DNA of 20,847 nucleotides from Gemmatimonadota bacterium (GTDB lineage: Bacteria > Gemmatimonadota > Gemmatimonadetes > Longimicrobiales > Gaopeijiaceae), in assembly GCA_041390125.1 (NCBI GenBank), contig JAWKQN010000032.1, forward strand, positions 1 through 20,847, read 5' to 3'. Position numbers and translations under genes: made by a program. Below the pieces are notes generated by a model. That model did no database searches and was not told the origin of the DNA. It saw nothing but the letters and a program-made list of their open reading frames with translations. This document shows positions 15,596-20,847 of the stretch, piece after piece; positions within the stretch are counted from its first letter, which is position 1; each line of letters starts with the position of its first letter.

Positions 15596-17020
15596 TCAGC
15601 TGATCCCGACCCGGCCCTTCACCGCATCCAGCAGCGCCTTGGAGTCGTAGCCGATCCCGTCCTTGAAGACGGTCACGACCTGGTTGATGGTGGCCGGGTC
15701 TCCCGTCAGGTCGCCTCGGATCAACACCAGGTCAGCGGTCTTGCCCACCTCCACCGAGCCCAGCTCGCCGTCCACGCCCAGGACCGTCGCACCGTTGAGG
15801 CTCATGATGCGGACAGTCTCCTCGGGGGTGAAACCGGCCTCGCGCAACAGCTCGAAGTTGCGTTGGTCCCCGTAGCCCGGCAGCGCGCCCCCGTTGCCGG
15901 TGGGGTCGACGCCGGCCGCCAGCAGTCCCCCCATCTCCACGAACCTGCGCTCGTACGCCATCGCCTTCTGGAACGCCTCGGGCGAGAACGCGGCGTCCGG
16001 TGAGGAGTCGATCTGCTCCCTGGCCTTCAGGTAGTCCGCGCGCACCTCGGGCGCCATGGCTTCCAGGGCCCGCGGATCCTTGGTCGGACGGTTCGGCACG
16101 AAGAGCTCGTAGACCGCCAGCGTGGACGTCATGGGCACGTCGTTGTCGATCATGAGCCGGAAGGTGTTCGCCACCTCGGGGCCCTCGATGTCGACGTTGA
16201 CGGCGTGCTGCATGAACGTCATCGGACACTCGCTCTGCTCCTTGCTCGGATCGTAGTCCGAGTTGGTGAAGAGGCCGTGCTCGATGTTGTCGATGCCCAA
16301 CCCGACCGCCTCCGTGAAGCTGATGGAGCAGATGTGGCCGGTGACCTTGATGCCCTGCTTGTGGGCCTCGTCGATGGCGGCCTTGAACTGCTCGTAGCCG
16401 ATGTTGGTGTAGGCCTTGAGCCAGGTGGCGCCCTCTTCGGCCCAGTAGCGGACGAAGCGCCGTGCCTCCTCCGGCGTGTCGATCAGCGTCATGCTGGTGA
16501 CGCCGTCCCCGCCCGTGATGTACGGCGCCGTGATATGGATGCGCGGACCCGGCCAGTTCCCGCGCTCGATCTCCGCCTTCATGTTGAGCTCGGAGTAGGG
16601 CGCGCGGCTGCCGGTGGTGCGCACGGTGGTGATGCCTGTCCCCAGGTAGAGGCGCGGCGCGCTGTACACCAGCGTGGCGCCGCGGCCCCCGGCAGCCGTG
16701 TAGTACAGGTGGTTGTGCAGACCCACGAGGCCGGGGATCAAGGTGTGCCCGGAGCCGTCGATGACCCGCGCGCTCTGCGGAACGCGCACCGTACCGGCGT
16801 TCCCCATCGCGGAGATCCGGCTCCCGTCGATCAGTACGGTCTGGCCGGGTCGGGCGGGCGCCCCCGTGCCATCGATCACCGTCACGTTGGTGATGGCCAC
16901 CTGGGGCGCGTCCACGGAGACGTACTCCTGCATGGCCGGCGCGAGCTGACGCTGGGCGGACAGGGGCGCTGCGGCAGCAGCGAGGAGCACGGGAGCGAGA
17001 AGGCGCGCGATGCGGCTCAT
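15596..17020 (-). CDS. Secreted amidohydrolase (imidazolonepropionase-like family)
   Basis: A 474-aa exported metal-dependent hydrolase. The signal peptide is clear (LLAPVLLAAAAAPLSAQ, cleavage about residue 22). The metal site is complete: HxH at 102/104 (LHNHLY), Lys202 (TWLKAYTN) as the probable carboxylated bridging lysine, His229 (VTGHI), His248 (NIEHGLF) and Asp372 (AAGVDPTG). VAITNVTVIDGTGAPARPGQ at the start and GSVEVGKTADLVLI at the end are the usual small beta-sandwich that flanks the barrel in this superfamily. Such secreted enzymes act on amides, ureides or peptides; the substrate cannot be named. ATG 17020 has no strong ribosome site. The stop lies 175 bp before the next gene. 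Confidence 0.92.
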   Translation of the reverse strand: MSRIARLLAPVLLAAAAAPLSAQRQLAPAMQEYVSVDAPQVAITNVTVIDGTGAPARPGQTVLIDGSRISAMGNAGTVRVPQSARVIDGSGHTLIPGLVGLHNHLYYTAAGGRGATLVYSAPRLYLGTGITTVRTTGSRAPYSELNMKAEIERGNWPGPRIHITAPYITGGDGVTSMTLIDTPEEARRFVRYWAEEGATWLKAYTNIGYEQFKAAIDEAHKQGIKVTGHICSISFTEAVGLGIDNIEHGLFTNSDYDPSKEQSECPMTFMQHAVNVDIEGPEVANTFRLMIDNDVPMTSTLAVYELFVPNRPTKDPRALEAMAPEVRADYLKAREQIDSSPDAAFSPEAFQKAMAYERRFVEMGGLLAAGVDPTGNGGALPGYGDQRNFELLREAGFTPEETVRIMSLNGATVLGVDGELGSVEVGKTADLVLIRGDLTGDPATINQVVTVFKDGIGYDSKALLDAVKGRVGIS

Positions 17021-17119
17021 GGTCGGGATCCGGGCTGGAGTGGACCTGGGGGGGCAATGTACGGGCCTGCGCGGATCGCGGCACCATAGGCCCCCGATTG
17101 CCGGCCGCGGCTCCCCTCC

Positions 17120-19336
17120 TCAACGCACCGTGAACGCGCTGTGCATTCCGGCCTCCAGGTGCTCGGAGATGTGGCAGTGCATCATCCAGGCACCGGGGTT
17201 GGAGAGCTCCAGCAGGAGATCCACGGTCGCGCCCACCGGGACGAGCACCGTGTCCTTCCAGACGAGGTTGTCCGTCGGCACCCCGTTCACGGAGAGCACC
17301 AGGAAGCGCTGCCCGTGGATGTGCAGCGGATGCTGCATCGCGTGGAAGGCGCGCCGCTCGTTGTGCACGCGGATCTTCCGGACCGCGCCGAGCGGCAGCT
17401 CCCACGCGATGTCCATACCTTCGCGCCCGGTGGCGGGATCGCGCAGCACCCAACGCACCTCCGCCGAGGTCGCGTTCCAGTTCATCATGGGCATGGTGCC
17501 CGACCATTCGACCGGGTGGAAGTAGGCGGAGTCCACACGCATCAGCCGCTCCACCACGAAAGGAAGCCCTTCCTGCTCCATGGTCAGGAGCAGCTCGTGG
17601 TCCACGGGCCGATCGAACTCCCCACGGACGCGATCGATGTCCTCCTGCACGAAGAGGTGCTCGCGCAGGGTGGTGAAAGGACCGGCGAGGTCAGGCAGCT
17701 TCACGTCGTGACGCACCGTGACAGTGCCCAATCGATCCACCTCGGGAAAGAAGCGTCCGCCGAGGTGATCCATGCCTGTGACCCGGTTCTCGATGGGCAG
17801 CTCACCCGCCGCGGGGAAGCGGACGTGGACGATGGCGCGCTCGGCCGGCGCCAGGACGACGCTCTCCGTCCATGCCTCCCGCTCGTAGAGGCCGATGTCC
17901 GAGCCCACGATCTTCATCGGCGCGCCGCCGAAGGACAGGTTGAACGTGCGCGTGTTGGACACGTTCGTCAGGAAGAAGCGCACCACCTCCCCCTGCTCCA
18001 CCTCGATGCGGTACTCGGGCTCCCCGTTCAGCAGGAACAGGTTCCCGAATCGGCCCATGAGGGCGTCGTTCGCCCGCTCGCGCCCGAACGGCACCAGCGC
18101 GTCCCCGTTCATGAGGATGTCGTCCAGGACCACCACCTCCTCCCGGTGGACCGGGCCGTAGTAGTCCGCGCGCGCCGGACGCACCATCAGGTTGCCCGCC
18201 AGGCCCAGGTCCTTCTGGATGTCCTCGCGGTGATGTGGGTGGTACCAGTAGATGCCGGCATCCGGCACGTGCACGGTGTACGTGAAGGACCCGCCCGGCG
18301 CGACGGGCTCCTGCGTCAAGTGCGGCACCCCATCGGAGGCGTTGTCGATCCGGATGCCGTGCCAGTGCACGGTGGTGGGCCAGTCGATCCGGTTCGTGAA
18401 GCGGACCGTGATGGTCGCGGCCTCGTGCACCTGGATGAGCGGGCCCGGGATCTGGCCGTTGAACCCGTAGACGATGTGCGTTCCGCCGCGCAGGCGACGC
18501 CGCACATAGGTGGCCTCCAGCGCCAGCGTGTCCCCGTCCGCGAGCTCCACCAGCTCGCGCGGGCGCACCCACGGGATCGATTCGGGATCGGCCGCGCCGG
18601 GCAGCCAGGGCGCCGCCTCCGGCGCCTCCAGCTCCATCAGCGCGGGCAACATGGTGATGCCCTCCGGCATGGGCGGACGGAGCCACCCGTCCCCGCCGTG
18701 GACGTGGTGCATGCCTCCCATGCCCCCGCCGGGATCCGCACCGACGTCGATACCGCCGGCCCCCACGAGGTATTCCATCATGTCGGCGGGATACATCCGG
18801 GTCGACGGCGATTGGCCGCGGAGCACGAGGCGGCCACTGCGCTCCACGACATCGGGCGCAACCTCGGCGCTCACGAGCAGGACGAACTTGTCCAGCGCGA
18901 TCCGTCCCAGCTCGACCACCCCGTTGCGGACCTCCTGCAGCCGGGTCTCCGGGTAGAACGTGGGGGTGGTCAGCCAGGCCACGTACGTGGTGTAGGGTCG
19001 ACCGGCATCGTCGGTGCCGAGCTCGCCGGGATCGGGGAGCCCTCGCACGGTGAGGGTCGCGTCATAGCGGACGTTGCCGTCGGCGGTGACCGCCACAGTG
19101 AAGGGAGACGCCGCGAAGCGCAGGTCCACGCGCGCCTCGACGTCACGCCCCAGGCCCAATGGTGCCGTGAGCACCATGCAGTAGAGGTCGGTGGACGCCG
19201 TGCGGGGTCCGGCCGAGGCGCGGGTGCAGGGATCGGGCGTCGAGCCGGTCGGGGATTGGGCCCGGACCCCCTCCGCCCCGCCCGCCAGGAGGATGGCGAG
19301 CGAGAGCACACGGACGGAGGCGGGAGCGCGGATCAT
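17120..19336 (-). CDS. Exported multicopper oxidase with extra N-terminal domain
   Basis: A 738-aa periplasmic or outer-surface copper oxidase. The ATG at 19336 opens a signal peptide (VRVLSLAILLAGGAEGVRAQ); an upstream in-frame ATG at 19423 would place 29 residues ahead of it and is less likely. All copper motifs are present: HWHG (H324, H326), HPHH (H366, H368, H369), HPLHIHG (H669, H672, H674) and HCHISEHLEAGM (H720-C721-H722, H726, axial Met731). These hold one type 1 and a type 2/3 trinuclear site, coupling substrate oxidation to reduction of O2 to water. Residues about 27-190 are not part of the cupredoxin core and are unassigned. Residues about 203-235 form a His/Met-rich linker (MGGMHHVHGG and nearby Met). 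Copper detoxification, manganese oxidation or phenol oxidation are all possible; genome context does not decide. Confidence 0.93.
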   Translation of the reverse strand: MIRAPASVRVLSLAILLAGGAEGVRAQSPTGSTPDPCTRASAGPRTASTDLYCMVLTAPLGLGRDVEARVDLRFAASPFTVAVTADGNVRYDATLTVRGLPDPGELGTDDAGRPYTTYVAWLTTPTFYPETRLQEVRNGVVELGRIALDKFVLLVSAEVAPDVVERSGRLVLRGQSPSTRMYPADMMEYLVGAGGIDVGADPGGGMGGMHHVHGGDGWLRPPMPEGITMLPALMELEAPEAAPWLPGAADPESIPWVRPRELVELADGDTLALEATYVRRRLRGGTHIVYGFNGQIPGPLIQVHEAATITVRFTNRIDWPTTVHWHGIRIDNASDGVPHLTQEPVAPGGSFTYTVHVPDAGIYWYHPHHREDIQKDLGLAGNLMVRPARADYYGPVHREEVVVLDDILMNGDALVPFGRERANDALMGRFGNLFLLNGEPEYRIEVEQGEVVRFFLTNVSNTRTFNLSFGGAPMKIVGSDIGLYEREAWTESVVLAPAERAIVHVRFPAAGELPIENRVTGMDHLGGRFFPEVDRLGTVTVRHDVKLPDLAGPFTTLREHLFVQEDIDRVRGEFDRPVDHELLLTMEQEGLPFVVERLMRVDSAYFHPVEWSGTMPMMNWNATSAEVRWVLRDPATGREGMDIAWELPLGAVRKIRVHNERRAFHAMQHPLHIHGQRFLVLSVNGVPTDNLVWKDTVLVPVGATVDLLLELSNPGAWMMHCHISEHLEAGMHSAFTVR

Positions 19337-19347
19337 GATCGAAGATA
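19337..19347 (-). promoter_or_regulatory. Leaderless-type -10 element of the multicopper oxidase gene
   Basis: On the minus strand TATCTT (19347-19342) is followed by five bases and then the ATG at 19336, with no Shine-Dalgarno. This is the same arrangement seen before the MarR-GNAT gene. No convincing -35 box is visible, so the call is tentative. Confidence 0.35.
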
Positions 19348-19402
19348 GGCGCGGGCCGGGCCGATCCGCGAACGAGAGGGCGTCACTCCCAGCGGGTGGG
19401 GC

Positions 19403-19540
19403 CGACCGGCTCTCTCGATTCATCGACTGGCTCCAGTCACCGAGCGGCTCCAGTCACCGACCGGCTCCAGTCACCGACCGGCTCTCTCCATTGACCGAAC
19501 GGCTCCAGTGACCGAGCGGCTCCCTTCTTTCAGCGACCGG
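19403..19540. repeat. Mixed 17/21-bp direct tandem repeats
   Basis: Seven full units and a partial eighth start with CGA-N-(C/T)GGCTC. Unit lengths in order are 21, 17, 17, 17, 21, 17, 21, with starts at 19403, 19424, 19441, 19458, 19475, 19496 and 19513. The 17-bp type is CGACCGGCTCCAGTCAC; the 21-bp type replaces the middle with a CT-rich stretch. Repeats are contiguous without spacers, so this is a minisatellite, not a CRISPR. It lies upstream of the oxidase promoter. Confidence 0.85.
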
Positions 19541-19597
19541 CTGACCGGCCGAGCAGGCGAGCACCCCACAGGCGACCGGCCGAGCAAGCCAAGGGAC

Positions 19598-19676
19598 CTC
19601 ACCTCGACTCGCCTGCAGCGTCAACTCACGGTCGGCTCGCCTGGACCGTCCCCTCACCGTCGACTCGCCTGCAGCG
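19598..19676 (-). repeat. Three tandem 27-28-bp copies of the mug gene 3' end
   Basis: Copies at 19598-19624, 19625-19652 and 19653-19676. The last is the genuine end of the glycosylase gene with its stop codon. The far copy is identical to the gene over 17 bases (CGCTGCAGGCGAGTCGA) and then differs by one deleted base before GGTGAG. The middle copy is more diverged. The tandem layout suggests duplication out of the coding end. Confidence 0.75.
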
Positions 19677-20397
19677 CCACCCCGGCGGCTTGCGCGACCT
19701 GGCCGTAGAGCTCTGCGAGCGCCTCCAGGCCGTAGTGGGCATTCAGGCCGCTCGGATTGGGCAGCGCCCAGATGGCGGTCTCTCCGATGCGGTGGTCCTG
19801 CTCGCCCACGCGCGCGGTCGGGCGCCCGAAGCCGGTGCGATAGGCGCCGAGGCCCACGAACGCGAGGACGCGGGGTCGCAGACGGCGGACCTTCCGCGTA
19901 AGGCGCTCCGCACCCTTCCGGAACTCGTCGGGATCGAGCTCGTCCGCGCGCGCGGTGGTGCGCATGACGAGGTTCGTGATCCCGATGCCCTTGTCCACGA
20001 GCGCGGCCCGGCTCGCGGCGTCGAACCCGGCGCGCACGTCCAGCAGGTCGCGCGTGATCCCCGCCGCGTGCAAGGCTTTGTAGAAGCGATTGCCCGGATG
20101 GGCGAAGTGAGCCCCCGACGCCGCCGTCCACAGCCCCGGATTGATCCCGCAGAAGAGCAGGCGCAGACCGGGTCCCACCAGGTCCGGCACGGTCCGGGTC
20201 CGGGCGGCCTCCAGCTCCGCGCGCGAGAAGGTGTGGGGGCGCGATGCACCGGCCCGCCGCCCGCGCGCCTCCTCTCCTGGCGTCTTCTTCCCTGGCGTCT
20301 TCTTCGCTGGCGTCTTCTTCGCTGGCGTCTTCTTCGCTGGCGTCTTCTTCGCTGGCGTCTTCTTCGCTGGCGTCTTCTTCGCTGGCGTCTTCGGCAT
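19654..20397 (-). CDS. mug: Mug/TDG-type G:U(T) mismatch uracil-DNA glycosylase with Lys-rich repeat tail
   Basis: A 247-aa DNA-repair enzyme that removes uracil, and related lesions, from G:U or G:T mispairs to start base excision repair. The fold starts at about residue 70. The catalytic loop GINPG (84-88) holds the family's Asn (86); NPSGLNAHY (214-222) is the second signature, which inserts at the flipped-out base. E. coli Mug is about 168 aa, and the difference is mainly an N-terminal tail: residues 4-43 are eight pentads, six TPAKK, then TPGKK and TPGEE. This looks like the basic tails of histone H1-like proteins and probably adds non-specific DNA binding. The ATG at 20397 has no close ribosome site (GAGGTGA is about 14 nt away); an internal start after the tail is not excluded, as no in-frame Met lies within it. 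Confidence 0.93.
   Translation of the reverse strand: MPKTPAKKTPAKKTPAKKTPAKKTPAKKTPAKKTPGKKTPGEEARGRRAGASRPHTFSRAELEAARTRTVPDLVGPGLRLLFCGINPGLWTAASGAHFAHPGNRFYKALHAAGITRDLLDVRAGFDAASRAALVDKGIGITNLVMRTTARADELDPDEFRKGAERLTRKVRRLRPRVLAFVGLGAYRTGFGRPTARVGEQDHRIGETAIWALPNPSGLNAHYGLEALAELYGQVAQAAGVALQASRR
20269..20388 (-). repeat. 15-bp in-frame tandem repeat coding the TPAKK tail
   Basis: Eight contiguous 15-bp units (ACG-CCA-GCG-AAG-AAG on the minus strand). The first six are identical or nearly so; the last two encode TPGKK and TPGEE and are diverged. Because 15 is a multiple of three, gain or loss of units keeps the glycosylase in frame. Confidence 0.95.
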
Positions 20398-20448
20398 CGG
20401 GCGAGGGTGTCACCTCGGGGCGGACGGGTCAAGCGGCTGGAGTACGGC

Positions 20449-20483
20449 ATGCGTGCCGTGGCAGACACCCTCCTGGCACGCAT
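20449..20483. other. Stem-loop upstream of the mug gene
   Basis: A perfect 9-bp stem (ATGCGTGCC/GGCACGCAT) with a 17-nt loop lies 52 bases upstream of the glycosylase start. It may be part of the leader or an operator. No function is assigned. Confidence 0.35.
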
Positions 20484-20567
20484 CGGTACCCAAGGGCGAT
20501 CGGATCCACGCGTTCTGGCCCCCGACGGAACGCAGCGCTGCATCGCCTGCACCTGGGTCTCCGATCA

Positions 20568-20586
20568 AGGACCGGACGCCGGTCCT
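20568..20586 (-). terminator. Terminator-like hairpin downstream of the right-edge gene
   Basis: A perfect 7-bp stem (AGGACCG/CGGTCCT) around a 5-nt loop lies about 150 bases beyond the right-edge gene's stop. There is no T-tract, so a terminator role is uncertain. Confidence 0.3.
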
Positions 20587-20590
20587 CGTG

Positions 20591-20656
20591 GTCGGATCCC
20601 GCGATTCCCTACAGCGTCGGATCCCGAGATTCCCTTCTCGTCGGCTCCCGCGCTCG
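20591..20656. repeat. Degenerate 24-25-bp direct repeats
   Basis: Units starting with GTCGG(A/C)TCCCG begin at 20591, 20616 and 20640. The first two match over most of their length; the third is truncated where the 15-bp array begins. Confidence 0.6.
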
Positions 20657-20657
20657 T

Positions 20658-20747
20658 TCATCCAGGTTGGATCCATCCCGGTCGGGTTGATCCTGGTCGG
20701 ATTCATCCCGGTCGGATTCATCCCGATCGGATTCATCCTGGTCGGAT
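20658..20747 (-). repeat. 15-bp tandem repeat of a terminal pentacodon with its stop
   Basis: Six contiguous 15-bp units. In the phase of the right-edge gene, the minus strand reads ATC-CGA-CCA-GGA-TGA, which is the gene's own last four codons and stop, then five diverged copies. Units 2, 3 and 6 also end in TGA; units 4 and 5 end in TCA and TGG. Confidence 0.92.
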
Positions 20748-20847
20748 CCCGAGCGCGGTCTTCATCGCGTCGACCTCCGCCTGCGTGGCGCGCTTGAGGG
20801 GGGGCAGGTGTGGGACGGGCTGCCCGCGCGGGTCCCGGAAGACGGCC
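20733..20847 (-). CDS. C-terminal end of an unidentified protein (5' end beyond the window)
   Basis: Only the last 37 codons are visible, ending IRPG and TGA at 20733-20735. The residues just before are LKRATQAEVDAMKTALG, an amphipathic final helix, preceded by RDPRGQPVPHLPPL. The codon use and amino-acid pattern are those of a real gene. A Pro-rich 'xxPxLPPL' segment followed by a helix such as EVDAMKTALG resembles the C-termini of dihydrodipicolinate synthase-family aldolases, but this is a weak resemblance and the product should be considered unknown. The stop codon lies within the first unit of a 15-bp tandem repeat. Confidence 0.65.
   Translation of the reverse strand, partial: AVFRDPRGQPVPHLPPLKRATQAEVDAMKTALGIRPG

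Larger units (their letters stand above)
19337..19653. other. Repeat-filled spacer between the oxidase and glycosylase genes
   Basis: This 317-bp spacer holds no credible gene. After the -10-like box of the oxidase and about 55 unremarkable bases, it is mostly direct repeats: a 17/21-bp array, a diverged 16-bp duplication (19543-19558 and 19574-19589), and two copies of the glycosylase gene's 3' end. Confidence 0.75.
20398..20732. other. Spacer with hairpins and degenerate repeats, no convincing gene
   Basis: This stretch between the glycosylase start and the right-edge gene's stop contains two stem-loops (20449-20483, 20568-20586), degenerate 24-25-bp repeats (20591-20656) and most of a 15-bp array. 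Open frames exist, including a 108-codon minus-strand one from 20736 to 20410, but their sequence looks like non-coding GC-rich DNA. The glycosylase promoter must lie here or further upstream; I cannot place it. Confidence 0.55.

Noticed and set aside
17141..19348. 735-codon plus-strand open frame opposite the multicopper oxidase
   Set aside because: The copper motifs are on the minus strand; the plus-strand sequence is a codon-bias shadow.
19403..19540. CRISPR array
   Set aside because: Units are contiguous with no unique spacers, are too short, and vary in length; no cas gene is present in the window.
20141..20797. Plus-strand hydrophobic frame with VFFAG and FIPVG repeats
   Set aside because: It is the reverse complement of the TPAKK coding repeat and of the terminal-pentacodon repeat; both are explained by minus-strand genes.

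Overview
The window is strongly GC-rich chromosomal DNA from a Gram-negative-type bacterium: it has predicted secreted proteins, lipoproteins and an outer-membrane barrel. Several features resemble Gemmatimonadota: a secreted six-bladed beta-propeller lipoprotein, a TIGR02999-like ECF sigma factor followed by a kinase/TPR membrane protein that starts MDAARWQQIQ, and serial amidohydrolase and phosphodiesterase genes. This assignment is inference from gene style. There is no rRNA or tRNA to anchor it.

Layout. Positions 1-2575 carry two minus-strand genes: a RhlE-type DEAD-box helicase cut by the left edge, and a MarR-GNAT fusion regulator. The fusion is divergent from a plus-strand SDR/DUF2867 protein, and the short shared spacer holds a palindrome over a probable leaderless promoter. 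A plus-strand run follows from 2660 to 10861: SDR/DUF2867, a secreted beta-propeller with a C-terminal PF03640-type module, a beta-propeller lipoprotein, a YhbY RNA-binding protein, an ECF sigma factor, and a transmembrane Ser/Thr kinase with TPRs. From 10914 to 20397 every gene is on the minus strand. In transcription order these are a Mug-type uracil-DNA glycosylase with a repetitive Lys-rich tail, a multicopper oxidase with an extra N-terminal domain, a secreted amidohydrolase, a lipoprotein phosphodiesterase/alkaline phosphatase-superfamily enzyme, an outer-membrane beta-barrel, and a secreted partner with an FN3-like C-terminus. The right edge holds the last 37 codons of another minus-strand gene.

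How they work together. The sigma factor and kinase probably form one signalling unit, with the TPRs on the periplasmic side. The barrel and its neighbour lie 14 bp apart and look like a two-gene envelope unit of unknown function. The other envelope enzymes have separate spacers and may be independent units.

The most unusual part is 19.4-20.75 kb, where at least four unrelated short tandem repeats sit within about 1.35 kb. Two are duplications of the 3' end of a gene, stop codon included. In the right-edge gene the final pentacodon (Ile-Arg-Pro-Gly-stop) is repeated six times in frame. A third repeat encodes the basic TPAKK tail of the glycosylase. I saw no CRISPR array, insertion sequence, phage gene or tRNA.
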